Of a DNA stretch of 64,000 nt, positions 28,695 to 38,410 are shown one piece after another. The notes beneath the pieces are model-generated. The model did no database searches, was not told the DNA's origin, and was given only the letters and a program-made list of their open reading frames with translations. The position numbers were made by a program, and so were the translations under genes. The first letter of the stretch is position 1. Each line of letters begins with the position of its first letter. This DNA comes from Chitinophagaceae bacterium (GTDB lineage: Bacteria > Bacteroidota > Bacteroidia > Chitinophagales > Chitinophagaceae): positions 1 through 64,000 of the forward strand of contig CANBQT010000005.1 of assembly GCA_947371755.1 (NCBI GenBank), read 5' to 3'.

Positions 28695-30977
28695 TTATTT
28701 GCCGAATTTATAGGACAATCCTAAGGTTAGTTCTCGAGGGTCTCCCATATTATAAGTTCTATTATTAACTCCCATCTGTGTTCCTGGTGCTGATGTTGCA
28801 TAAACTGCATAATAAGCATTCAAAGCATTTAAAGCATTCATCCAAATTTCTGCCCTCTTTATTTTATAGGCTACCCTGATATTTGTTACTTCAAATCCAT
28901 CATATGTGTACTTATTTAAGTCGTCCATGAAATATCTATCTTGATGTTGCCATTCAATACTTATTCTGAATCCTTTTAAAAAGGCAGGCTTATAGGTTGC
29001 TTCGGCATTAGCAATAAAATGGGGGCCACCATTAATTTCTTTGCCATTATAATTAACCCCTTTGACAATATTGTTTATATAAATGTGTTTTGCATTTGTT
29101 CCAGAAAATCTTACACTCCACTGTTCATTGGGTTTATATGTGATTCCATATTCAATACCCTTATGTTCTGTTGAACCCGCATTTTGGTTTTGTGTACTTC
29201 CATCAGGCAGTTTTACAGATATAATTTCATTGGTTCCCTCCAATTTATAGATACTCCAATCAGCATATAATTTATTCCCCCCTAATGAAATCCATCCTCC
29301 AATTTCGTAGTTTTTAAAAGTCTGTGGATCTAGGTAAGGAACCAGAATCGTATTGAAAAGTTCAGTTATTTGAGGAGGCACATATCCTTCACTATAATTA
29401 CTATAAAAACCAATTCCTTTGTAATTATAGGTGAAACCTAATTTTGGTGTTACTTTTTCAAAAGTTCTAATACTTGAAGGAGCCCCGCTTTTTAATGTGT
29501 TTCTAAAATCATAATTAAAAGCATCATATCTGAGTGCTGCAACTACTTTAAAACCTTTGAATGGATTAATCTCGTAATCTACATAAGTTGCCATATTTCT
29601 GATTTTAGTAGTGTAGTTACTTAAAAAAGAATCTGGAACATTTTGCGTATAACTAACATATTTGTTTATTGTCAAATCTTTCGTGATGGAAATAAATTTG
29701 GCATAATAAGATTGAGGACTAAAATCTATGGTTGCTCCTACTATAAGTTTACCATTTAACCATTTAAACTTTTGAGTGTGCTGGGCAATTAAAGAATTTG
29801 TCTTAAAGCTGTTATCATTAATTTGTCCTTTAAACTTAGTTGGTGAGCTAGTAGAAGCAATAGAATAAGATGGATTTTGTTTCACAGAATTATCTCTAAA
29901 TAAAAAAGATAAAGAAGTTGAACTATTGCTATTCCATTGCTGAGATAAAATGGATTTATACCTTAAGGCATATACACTTCTGAATGTAAAGGTTTGTAAA
30001 GAACTGAAATTCTTCTGGAAGTATTTTAAACTGTCTAATGCACCAGTCATATCACTGTAGTAATCAATATAGGCTAATGTATTGGTCCAGGTCAAGTGAT
30101 CGTTTGCCTTATAATCTGATCTTAGAGATATAGATGTTTTATTAAAATCACTATGTTCAACTGGTCCATTTGTTCGTTTCGCATAATACCCACTTACTAA
30201 AAAACCCCATTTGCCAATGTTAGTTCCAAATTGTGCATCTGCTCTTCGATATCCGGTATTATTAAACTGAGTACTGATGTTACCGCTTGTATAAGCAGGT
30301 GCTGCTTGTGTGATTATATTCACTGCTCCTGCAATAGCTTCTCCTCCATATAATGCTGAAGATGGCCCTTTAATTACTTCAATACTTTTTGCAGCAGGCA
30401 AATTCATTTCTAATAATGCATTGTGATTATATACTCCTGTTGTTCTTATAGGAATACCATCTTCCATGTATAAAAAAACACTCTTGGTTGTCATTGGCTG
30501 TCGAATACTCATTTCATGCTGTTCATTACCCAAATTCACCATGTATACCCCACTAACTTTATTTAAAACAGCGTCAATTCGTTGAGCCTTTGCTTCTTCG
30601 ATTGTTTGTTTGTTAATGATTGAAATAGCAATTGGCGCTTCGCTTCTTTTTTCGTTTGTTCTATTGGCAGTTACCACAACTTGATCTAACACCCTTTGCG
30701 TCGGCACTAAAGAAAAATCGGTTTTGTTATCTGATATTGCTATGATTTTGGTCTCATAACCAACTGCAGAAATAATAATTCCTTTATCAGAGATATTCAA
30801 ACTAAAGCTACCATTTTCACTCGAGGTAGTTTTCGTTTTTGAACCAGAGATTATGGCACCCTGAATAGGTTCTTTTGTAATTGCATCATACACTTTCCCT
30901 GATATGGTTTTCCCTTGTTGAGAGAAGGCAAAATGGCTAACTAGTAGAAATAATATATATAAAATCGCTTTTTTCAT
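28695..30977 (-). CDS. TonB-dependent receptor (siderophore/metal type)
   Basis: Carboxypeptidase-like domain, plug VVVTANRTNEKRSEAPIAISIINKQTIEE, IEVIKGPSSALYGGEAIAGAVNIIT; C-terminal LTLGLSYKFGK. Confidence 0.92.
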   Translation of the reverse strand: MKKAILYILFLLVSHFAFSQQGKTISGKVYDAITKEPIQGAIISGSKTKTTSSENGSFSLNISDKGIIISAVGYETKIIAISDNKTDFSLVPTQRVLDQVVVTANRTNEKRSEAPIAISIINKQTIEEAKAQRIDAVLNKVSGVYMVNLGNEQHEMSIRQPMTTKSVFLYMEDGIPIRTTGVYNHNALLEMNLPAAKSIEVIKGPSSALYGGEAIAGAVNIITQAAPAYTSGNISTQFNNTGYRRADAQFGTNIGKWGFLVSGYYAKRTNGPVEHSDFNKTSISLRSDYKANDHLTWTNTLAYIDYYSDMTGALDSLKYFQKNFSSLQTFTFRSVYALRYKSILSQQWNSNSSTSLSFLFRDNSVKQNPSYSIASTSSPTKFKGQINDNSFKTNSLIAQHTQKFKWLNGKLIVGATIDFSPQSYYAKFISITKDLTINKYVSYTQNVPDSFLSNYTTKIRNMATYVDYEINPFKGFKVVAALRYDAFNYDFRNTLKSGAPSSIRTFEKVTPKLGFTYNYKGIGFYSNYSEGYVPPQITELFNTILVPYLDPQTFKNYEIGGWISLGGNKLYADWSIYKLEGTNEIISVKLPDGSTQNQNAGSTEHKGIEYGITYKPNEQWSVRFSGTNAKHIYINNIVKGVNYNGKEINGGPHFIANAEATYKPAFLKGFRISIEWQHQDRYFMDDLNKYTYDGFEVTNIRVAYKIKRAEIWMNALNALNAYYAVYATSAPGTQMGVNNRTYNMGDPRELTLGLSYKFGK

Positions 30978-30999
30978 TGTTTGTTTATTATAGGGCTAA

Positions 31000-31078
31000 T
31001 ACTTGGCAACCAAACTGCCAAGTACTTCAATTAATGGTACCATTTTCAGTCTTTCAATACAATAAAGTATAGACTGAA
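31000..31078 (-). promoter_or_regulatory. Structured 5' leader of the TonB receptor gene
   Basis: Hairpins 31000-31008/31016-31024 and 31045-31052/31071-31078 flanking self-complementary AATGGTACCATT (31033-31044). Confidence 0.45.
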
Positions 31079-31156
31079 TTACAGCACAATTTTGCATGTA
31101 GCTGGACCAATTAAATTTGATCAAAAAATTAAATGAATAGACTTTTAAGAAATCAA

Positions 31157-31525
31157 CTAAACGCCAGGAGGGTGGAAGATAGAACCAATATAGTTTGATG
31201 AAAACAAACTATTATAAGTATAAAAAGAAGGTAAATGATTGGTTGCAAAGAAATCTACAATCGGAAAAAAGGTCTGAGACGACATTACAACCACTTCTTG
31301 ATTGAATTTTGGCACAGGCGCATTTGTTCCATTTTCGCCCTCATGTTTGTGCAATTTTTTTAGCATCTGGCACCTACCATTACAATGCAACATTGGCTTA
31401 GCCTTATTCACACAATTTTTCTTGTATGTTTCTAAATTTATCATATAGTCTGCCAATAACAGCGTACGCGAAAAGCTCTGTACGATGAGTGCGGTAAATA
31501 ATAATATGATAAAACTATATTTCAA
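31157..31525 (-). CDS. Small secreted/membrane-anchored CxGxC protein of unknown function
   Basis: N-terminal hydrophobic segment; CVNKAKPMLHCNGRCQMLKKLHKHE; C-terminal SIFHPPGV. Confidence 0.7.
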   Translation of the reverse strand: MKYSFIILLFTALIVQSFSRTLLLADYMINLETYKKNCVNKAKPMLHCNGRCQMLKKLHKHEGENGTNAPVPKFNQEVVVMSSQTFFPIVDFFATNHLPSFYTYNSLFSSNYIGSIFHPPGV

Positions 31526-31644
31526 AGGGCGTCAAAAGTAGTAGAATATTTTAATATGTATTCTTCAATTTGTTTCACCTATTCCATACAATGCACACTT
31601 GTTTCCCTTTAAAAATGTAACCCTCAGCAGAAATCTGGCAAAAA

Positions 31645-31676
31645 AAAACCACTTATAAGTTAGTGTAAGTGGTTTT
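31645..31676. terminator. Bidirectional-type intrinsic terminator
   Basis: AAAACCACTTA...TAAGTGGTTTT with A/T tracts on both sides. Confidence 0.7.
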
Positions 31677-31751
31677 TAAAAAGTTGGCAGATCAAGGCAT
31701 ACCCCTGTGTCGCCAGATAATGAATCTTGTGGCTTTTTAAAAAATCATGTT

Positions 31752-32741
31752 TTATAACAAACCTTTTGAAATCATGTATTCAGCGATCTGAATGGCATTG
31801 GTAGCTGCCCCTTTTCTTAGGTTATCACTCACGATCCACATGTTCAATGTTTTCTCCTGTGTTTCATCTCTACGCAATCTTCCAACAAATACCTCATCTT
31901 TCTCGTGTGCCCATAATGGCATGGGATATAATTGATTGGCATCGTCTTGCTGCAATATAATGCCAGGAGAATTTGCCAGTAAAGTTTTCACTTCTTCCAG
32001 ATCAAATTCATTTTCAAACTCCACATTCACGCTTTCGCTATGTCCGCCTACCACAGGAATACGCACAGTAGTAGCGGTTACACGAATACTATCATCCTGC
32101 ATGATCTTATTGGTTTCTTTCACCATTTTCATTTCTTCCTTGGTATATCCATTTTCAAGAAACACATCGATCTGAGGAATCACGTTCAAATCGATCTGGT
32201 ATTTATACGCCATTTCGCCTTCCACAGCTTTTCTTTCATTGAACAACTGATCAACTGCTTTTTTACCTGTACCAGTAACACTTTGATAAGTACTAACAAC
32301 AATTCTTTTGATCTTATACTTACTATGTAAAGGTTGCAAAGCAACTACCATCTGGATAGTAGAACAGTTGGGGTTTGCGATGATATAATCATCAGCAGTA
32401 AGAACAGCGGCATTTACTTCAGGCACCACTAATTTTTTAGTAGGGTCCATTCTCCATGCAGAGGAATTGTCAATGACTCTTATTCCAGCAGCTGCAAATT
32501 TTGGGGCCCATTCAAGAGAAGTTCCGCCGCCTGCAGAAAAGATAGCCACTGCTGGTTTAGCTGCAATCCCGTCATCCATACTCACTACCTTATAACTTTT
32601 CCCTTTAAAGATCACTTCCTTACCAACTGATCTTTCTGAAGCAACTGGAACGATTTCAGTTACCGGAAAATTACGCTCTGCTAAAACCTGCAACATTTTA
32701 GTGCCTACTAAGCCGGTGGCACCTACTACGGCTACTTTCAT
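31752..32741 (-). CDS. asd: Aspartate-semialdehyde dehydrogenase
   Basis: VGATGLVGTKMLQVL, NPNCSTIQMV (catalytic Cys), VVGGHSESVNVEF. Confidence 0.95.
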   Translation of the reverse strand: MKVAVVGATGLVGTKMLQVLAERNFPVTEIVPVASERSVGKEVIFKGKSYKVVSMDDGIAAKPAVAIFSAGGGTSLEWAPKFAAAGIRVIDNSSAWRMDPTKKLVVPEVNAAVLTADDYIIANPNCSTIQMVVALQPLHSKYKIKRIVVSTYQSVTGTGKKAVDQLFNERKAVEGEMAYKYQIDLNVIPQIDVFLENGYTKEEMKMVKETNKIMQDDSIRVTATTVRIPVVGGHSESVNVEFENEFDLEEVKTLLANSPGIILQQDDANQLYPMPLWAHEKDEVFVGRLRRDETQEKTLNMWIVSDNLRKGAATNAIQIAEYMISKGLL

Positions 32742-32773
32742 TTTTTTCTGTTTATTATGATTGAAAATTAAAA

Positions 32774-32796
32774 GGCCTCCCCAATTTGGGAAGGCC
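32774..32796 (-). terminator. Intrinsic terminator in the pfkB-asd intergenic region (possible attenuator of asd)
   Basis: Minus strand GGCCTTCCCAAATTGGGGAGGCC followed by TTTTAATTTT. Confidence 0.65.
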
Positions 32797-32939
32797 TCTA
32801 AGTATATTAATCATACACAACGTTGAGACACCTTCCCTTTAGAGAGGTTTCTTATTGCGTTTTGTATGTTTCAGTGTCATCATTATGTTGCGAAAATATC
32901 GTGAATGCTTAAAAATGCCAAAATTATTTTCAGCTGACC

Positions 32940-33860
32940 CTAAACCAGCTCAATATCAAAGTTCACTAACTGTACAAATTCTGCGATTCTTGCGTCGATA
33001 TCTGCCTTATTTATTTCTCTTAATCTTTGAGTACCAAATTTCTCCACACAGAATGATGCCATTGCGGAACCTACTATAATAGCGGTTTTCATGTTCTCAA
33101 AAGAAATGTCTTTTGTCTTAGCGATATGACCAATAAATCCACCTGCAAAAGTATCACCAGCTCCTGTTGGATCAAATACTTCTTCTAATGGCAATGCTGG
33201 TGCAAAGAAAACTTTGTCATTATGAAATAACAAAGCACCGTGTTCACCTTTTTTAATGATCAAATACTTTGGTCCCATTTTCATGATAGTCTTCGCAGCT
33301 TTCACTAAAGAGTAATCTCCGCTTAACTGACGAGCTTCACTATCATTCACCATTAATACATCTACTAAAGCAATTGTTTTCTTTAATTCCTCCATGGCGA
33401 TCTCCATCCAGAAATTCATGGTATCCATGATAATCAGTTTGGGTCTGTTCTTCAACTGTTCTATTACCGAACGTTGCACCGCAGGCACCAAATTTCCTAA
33501 CATCAAAAATTCACAATCCTGATAACTATCTGGCACTACTGGTTGGAAATTCTCTAATACATTTAATTGTGTATCGAGTGTATCACGGGTATTCATATCC
33601 ATGTGATATCTGCCACTCCAAAAAAATGTCTTTTCATCTTTTTTAATCTGTACACCTTCCAATTCCACTTTTCTTTCTGTGAGTGCATGTAATTCCGTTT
33701 CTGGAAAATCACCCCCAACCACTGAAATTTGTTTAATCGGAGTAAAATTCGAAGCACACCAGGCAATATAAGTGCCAGCGCCCCCAATAATTTTATCACT
33801 TTTCCCAAAAGGTGTTTCAATGGCATCAAAAGCCATAGAGCCAACTACTACTAAAGACAT
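32940..33860 (-). CDS. PfkB family sugar/nucleoside kinase
   Basis: GGAGTYIAWCASNF, DPTGAGDTFAGGFIGHIA; start MSLVVVGSMAFD at 33860 preferred over ORF-track start 33992. Confidence 0.88.
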   Translation of the reverse strand: MSLVVVGSMAFDAIETPFGKSDKIIGGAGTYIAWCASNFTPIKQISVVGGDFPETELHALTERKVELEGVQIKKDEKTFFWSGRYHMDMNTRDTLDTQLNVLENFQPVVPDSYQDCEFLMLGNLVPAVQRSVIEQLKNRPKLIIMDTMNFWMEIAMEELKKTIALVDVLMVNDSEARQLSGDYSLVKAAKTIMKMGPKYLIIKKGEHGALLFHNDKVFFAPALPLEEVFDPTGAGDTFAGGFIGHIAKTKDISFENMKTAIIVGSAMASFCVEKFGTQRLREINKADIDARIAEFVQLVNFDIELV

Positions 33861-34019
33861 AATGTTAGGTTTGATATCGGGCGCGAAACTAGGTGATTTA
33901 AGTCTAAAACCCTTTACTGCGAGGCTTATTCTTTCAGAAAAAACAAGACCTTCGATAATTTTGGGTTTCATAAAATATTCAAAAACTAACAAAAAATCTT
34001 TTTTTTGACCAAAACATCG

Positions 34020-34033
34020 CTAACACGCGTTAG
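34020..34033. promoter_or_regulatory. Candidate operator of the TetR-family paa regulator
   Basis: CTAACACGCGTTAG near-palindrome just upstream of the TetR gene and of a TATATTTG element at 34039-34046. Confidence 0.55.
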
Positions 34034-34050
34034 TATAGTATATTTGTTAT

Positions 34051-34644
34051 ATGGCAAGAATCAAAACAGAAAACAACCTCACACGCAAAGAGGTGATTGT
34101 TTCAAAAGCAGCAACCTTATTTAGAGAAAAAGGATTCAAAGCAGCAAGCATGCGCGACTTAGCTGAAGCGGTTGGCGTGGAAGCTGCAAGTTTGTATAAC
34201 CATATAAAATCGAAGACAGAAATATTACACGAACTATGCTTTAGTGTAGCCAATCGATTTGTACATAAAATAGATGAAGTAGAAGCTGAAAATTCTGATG
34301 CGATTATCAAGATCGAAAAATTACTTCGCTTTCATATCAATGAAATGCTGCATCACTATGAGGAGGTTTATGTAAGCGATAGAGAATGGAAACATTTATC
34401 AGATCCATATTTATCGAATTTTCAGAACCAGCGAAGAATTTATAGAAAACGTTTTGCAGCGATCATAGAAAATGGGATCAATGAGCATCAAATAAAAAAA
34501 ATAGATGCGCCAACTGCTGTTCTTATTATGCTTCACGCGATTAGCGGAATTGAAAGTTGGCATCGATCTACACAAAAAATAACTGCAGAAGAATTGGAAG
34601 AAAATATGATCAGTATTTTGGTTGGCGGATTGGTGAATCGTTAA
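34051..34644 (+). CDS. TetR family transcriptional regulator (probable PaaR-type)
   Basis: KAATLFREKGFKAASMRDLAEAVGVEAASLYNHIKSKTEIL HTH; directly upstream of paa genes. Confidence 0.88.
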   Translation: MARIKTENNLTRKEVIVSKAATLFREKGFKAASMRDLAEAVGVEAASLYNHIKSKTEILHELCFSVANRFVHKIDEVEAENSDAIIKIEKLLRFHINEMLHHYEEVYVSDREWKHLSDPYLSNFQNQRRIYRKRFAAIIENGINEHQIKKIDAPTAVLIMLHAISGIESWHRSTQKITAEELEENMISILVGGLVNR

Positions 34645-34652
34645 ACTAAAAC

Positions 34653-35726
34653 ATGTCGTTACCATTCAATAAACTCAGCATAAAAGATATTCGCAAAGAA
34701 ACTGCTGATTGTGTTTCTATTGCCTTTGACATTCCAAAAGATTTGGAAAAAACATTTTTTTTTACACATGGACAGCATATCACCATCAAAACAGATTTGA
34801 ATAATGAAGCTATCCGCAGAAACTATTCTATCTGCAGTAGCCCGATGGACCATGAATTAAGAATTGCAATTAAGAAAATTCCGAATGGACTTTTTTCGAA
34901 TTACGCCAACAACAATTTAAAAATTGGCGATACGCTAGAAGTTATGCCCCCTTCAGGCAAGTTCCATACTTCACTATCGGCTATCAATGAAAACAGTTAT
35001 ATGGCTTTTGCGGCCGGGAGTGGAATTACACCAATCATTTCCATTATCAAAACAACCTTACAAACCGAACCCAAGAGTAACTTTACATTAATATATGGCA
35101 ATAAGAACAGGTATAGCATACTCTTCAAAGAAGCCCTCGAAGCATTAAAAAATAAATACCTTGATCGTTTTCGTGTAGTCTATATTCTTTCCAGAGAGAA
35201 AACAGATTCAGATATTCATTTTGGGAGGATTGATGAAGAAAAATGTAAACGATTATTAGAGAGTTCTGTTCATCCAAAAAATATTCAGGCATTTTTTCTA
35301 TGTGGCCCAGAAGAAATGATCTTTTCGATTCAATCATTTCTCGAAAGTATCGGGGTAGAGAAACAAAAGATCCATTTCGAATTATTCAACCTCAAAAATG
35401 ATCAGACTAATAAAACTGATATAAATAGTGCAGCTCAGCAAAACAACATGAGTAATATTACTGTTAAACAAGATGGAAGGTCATTCAACTTTATGCTTTC
35501 TTATGGTGGCAATAGTTTACTCAACGAAGCATTGACTTTTGGGGCTGATTTACCCTTCGCTTGCAAAAAAGGAGTTTGCTGTACCTGCAAAGCAAAATTA
35601 TTAGAAGGAGAAGTTGAAATGGATCGAGTGTATGGTTTAGAATCTGACGAAATTGATCAGGGTTATATACTTACTTGTCAGGCACATCCTAGGTCAGAAA
35701 AAATAGTAGTTGATTTTGATATTTAA
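34653..35726 (+). CDS. paaE: Phenylacetyl-CoA epoxidase reductase component
   Basis: FAD/NAD-binding oxidoreductase ([23 protein letters not shown]) plus 2Fe-2[17 protein letters not shown]. Confidence 0.92.
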   Translation: MSLPFNKLSIKDIRKETADCVSIAFDIPKDLEKTFFFTHGQHITIKTDLNNEAIRRNYSICSSPMDHELRIAIKKIPNGLFSNYANNNLKIGDTLEVMPPSGKFHTSLSAINENSYMAFAAGSGITPIISIIKTTLQTEPKSNFTLIYGNKNRYSILFKEALEALKNKYLDRFRVVYILSREKTDSDIHFGRIDEEKCKRLLESSVHPKNIQAFFLCGPEEMIFSIQSFLESIGVEKQKIHFELFNLKNDQTNKTDINSAAQQNNMSNITVKQDGRSFNFMLSYGGNSLLNEALTFGADLPFACKKGVCCTCKAKLLEGEVEMDRVYGLESDEIDQGYILTCQAHPRSEKIVVDFDI

Positions 35727-35746
35727 TTTTACTAACAAGCTTAATA

Positions 35747-36676
35747 ATGGGAACAAATTTTGAAGAACAGTTTCAACAAAAGATCGATCAAGAGACTAAG
35801 ATCGAACCTAAGGACTGGATGCCCCAGAAATATAGGCATACACTGATCAGACAGATCAGTCAGCACGCACATAGCGAAATTGTTGGCATGCTACCTGAAG
35901 GAAATTGGATCACAAGAGCCCCTAGTTTAAAAAGGAAATCTATACTGCTAGCAAAGATTCAGGATGAAGCCGGGCATGGCTTATACCTTTACGCTGCTGC
36001 TGAAACCCTTGGCATTTCAAGAGATGAAATGTATGAGCAATTACACGAAGGGAAAGCAAAATATTCTTCCATTTTTAATTACCCCACGCTCACATGGGCT
36101 GATATTGGTGCTATCGGTTGGCTGGTAGATGGAGCCGCCATCATGAACCAAGTGCCATTGTGTAGAAGCAGCTTTGGACCATACGCGAGAGCAATGGTGC
36201 GTGTTTGCAAAGAAGAAAGTTTTCATCAACGCCAGGGTTTTGAAAGCTTGTTGGTGTTGAGTAAAGGAACAGAGGAACAAAAAAGAATGTGCCAGGATGC
36301 CATCAATCGTTGGTGGTGGCCATGTCTGATGATGTTTGGACCACCTGATGATGAGAGTCCGAATACACTTCAAAGTATGCAATGGAAGATCAAACGATTT
36401 TCAAATGATGAGTTACGCCAAAAATTCGTAAACATGATTGCAGAGCAGGTTAAAGTTCTACACATGACTTTACCCGATCCAGATCTGAAATGGAACGAAG
36501 AAAAGAATCAGTATGATTTTGGAAAAATCAACTGGGAAGAATTTAAACAAGTGTTACAGGGCAATGGCCCATGTAATAAAGAAAGAATGGATGCCAGAAG
36601 AAAAGCATGGGAGGATGGAGCGTGGGTTAGAGAAGCAGCCAATGCTTATGCCGCAAAAAAATCAATAGCATCTTAA
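35747..36676 (+). CDS. paaA: Phenylacetyl-CoA epoxidase catalytic subunit
   Basis: [61 protein letters not shown] di-iron motifs. Confidence 0.95.
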   Translation: MGTNFEEQFQQKIDQETKIEPKDWMPQKYRHTLIRQISQHAHSEIVGMLPEGNWITRAPSLKRKSILLAKIQDEAGHGLYLYAAAETLGISRDEMYEQLHEGKAKYSSIFNYPTLTWADIGAIGWLVDGAAIMNQVPLCRSSFGPYARAMVRVCKEESFHQRQGFESLLVLSKGTEEQKRMCQDAINRWWWPCLMMFGPPDDESPNTLQSMQWKIKRFSNDELRQKFVNMIAEQVKVLHMTLPDPDLKWNEEKNQYDFGKINWEEFKQVLQGNGPCNKERMDARRKAWEDGAWVREAANAYAAKKSIAS

Positions 36677-36696
36677 GAAACATTCAATGATACTTT

Positions 36697-37065
36697 ATGC
36701 AAACATTATTCAGAAAATTTTTCTACGGCGATTATGGTGAAGAAAAGAATTTAGCTGCAGAAAATAATCAGCCAAAACAAACAATCAGTGAATGGCCGCT
36801 TTGGGAAGTTTTTATCAGAAGTAAACAAGGCTTAGACCACAAACACGCTGGAAGTTTACACGCAGTAGATGCAGCAATGGCTATGGAAAATGCCAGAGAT
36901 GTTTATACAAGGAGAAGCGAAGGTGTTAGTATTTGGGTAGTAGAGAGCAAATATATCCATGCGAGTAATCCAGATGATGCTGATGCATTGTTTGATCCTG
37001 CAAACGATAAAATATACCGTCACCCAAGCTTTTATGAACTACCCGATGAAGTGAAACATATGTGA
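36697..37065 (+). CDS. paaB: Phenylacetyl-CoA epoxidase subunit PaaB
   Basis: WPLWEVFIRSKQGLDHKHAGSLHAVDAAMAMENARDVYTRRSEGVSIWVV. Confidence 0.94.
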   Translation: MQTLFRKFFYGDYGEEKNLAAENNQPKQTISEWPLWEVFIRSKQGLDHKHAGSLHAVDAAMAMENARDVYTRRSEGVSIWVVESKYIHASNPDDADALFDPANDKIYRHPSFYELPDEVKHM

Positions 37066-37097
37066 TGATTTGGATTTTAAATTGATGTGCAATTATT

Positions 37098-37865
37098 ATG
37101 ACTACCAAAGAAATTGAAAACCCGTTGATCAAATTTCTCCTTCACTTAGGAGACAACGCCTTGATCATGGGTCATAGAAATAGCGAATGGTGTGGACATG
37201 GTCCGGTTTTGGAACAGGATATTGCACTCACTAATATTGCCTTAGACCAAATTGGACAAGCCCGGAATTTTTATCAATATGCTGCAAAGCTTATTGCAGA
37301 AAAAAGTGGTGAAAAATTAACAGAAGATAGTTTTGCTTATTTACGCGATAGCTGGGATTTTAAAAATTGTTTATTGGTAGAATTACCAAATGGACATTGG
37401 GGAAGAACCATTTTAAAACAATTTATTGTGTCTGCCTATAAGTCTTGTTTATATCAAGCGTTAACGAGTAATGCGGATGAGCAATTAGCGGGCATTGCGT
37501 CCAAATCTTTAAAAGAAATCAGCTATCATTTACGCTGGAGTTCTGAATGGGTAATACGTTTAGGTGATGGAACGCCAGAGAGTAAACAAAAAATGCAGGA
37601 TGCTATTACATCCATTTGGCCTTATACAAATGAATGGACGAACTTCACAGATTACGAATTAAATATACTCGGAGATAACCATTGGAATATTAAGGAAAAC
37701 TGGGAAACTATATTAAAAAAAGTTTTTCTGGAAGCAGGTTTATCGATTCCCACAAATGGATATCAGCATAGCGGCGGAAAGATGGGAAATCATACAGAAC
37801 ATTTAGGATATATCTTAACAGAAATGCAGTTTCTACAAAGAGCATATCCCAATGCTGAATGGTAA
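37098..37865 (+). CDS. paaC: Phenylacetyl-CoA epoxidase subunit PaaC
   Basis: LGDNALIMGHRNSEWCGHGPVLEQDIALTNIALDQIGQAR. Confidence 0.94.
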   Translation: MTTKEIENPLIKFLLHLGDNALIMGHRNSEWCGHGPVLEQDIALTNIALDQIGQARNFYQYAAKLIAEKSGEKLTEDSFAYLRDSWDFKNCLLVELPNGHWGRTILKQFIVSAYKSCLYQALTSNADEQLAGIASKSLKEISYHLRWSSEWVIRLGDGTPESKQKMQDAITSIWPYTNEWTNFTDYELNILGDNHWNIKENWETILKKVFLEAGLSIPTNGYQHSGGKMGNHTEHLGYILTEMQFLQRAYPNAEW

Positions 37866-38379
37866 AACAAATAAGTGTATGAATGAACAGGAACAAAAAA
37901 TATGGCAACTATTAGATGATATAAATGATCCTGAAATTCCGGTATTATCCATCATTGATTTAGGTATCATTCGGTCTGTTACTGTAAATAAGCATATGAT
38001 TGATTCTGTTCAAGAAGTTTTCATTGAATATACACCCACCTATTCTGCCTGCCCAGCGGTTGACATGATCAATATGGAGATTAGATCATCTCTCCAAGCT
38101 GCAGGTTTTACAAATATTACATTAGAACAAAAGCTATTTCCATCCTGGACTACTGATTGGATGTCTGAAATTGGAAAAGAGAAACTAAAAAAATATGGTA
38201 TCGCAGCACCAATAGGTAAAAGTTGTGATAACCAATTGCTTACCGATCTAACAATTGATTGTCCACAATGCGGTTCAAAACAAACAACACTTGTTTCAGC
38301 CTTCAGTAGTACCGCATGCAAGGCACTCTTTAAATGCAATACTTGTTTAGAACCTTTTGATTATTTTAAATGTCATTAA
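37852..38379 (+). CDS. paaD: Phenylacetate degradation protein PaaD (DUF59/MIP18-like)
   Basis: INDPEIPVLSIIDLGIIRSV, CPQCGS...CNTC; overlaps the end of paaC. Confidence 0.9.
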   Translation: MLNGKTNKCMNEQEQKIWQLLDDINDPEIPVLSIIDLGIIRSVTVNKHMIDSVQEVFIEYTPTYSACPAVDMINMEIRSSLQAAGFTNITLEQKLFPSWTTDWMSEIGKEKLKKYGIAAPIGKSCDNQLLTDLTIDCPQCGSKQTTLVSAFSSTACKALFKCNTCLEPFDYFKCH

Positions 38380-38410
38380 AAAAATTCCTCTCACCATACA
38401 ATCATTAAAT

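Noticed and set aside
33861-33992. 44-aa N-terminal extension of the PfkB kinase ORF
   Set aside because: The conserved kinase fold begins at MSLVVVGSMAFD; upstream residues look like translated leader sequence.
36041-36382. 113-aa minus-strand ORF opposite paaA
   Set aside because: Antisense to a highly conserved di-iron enzyme; no start context or motif.
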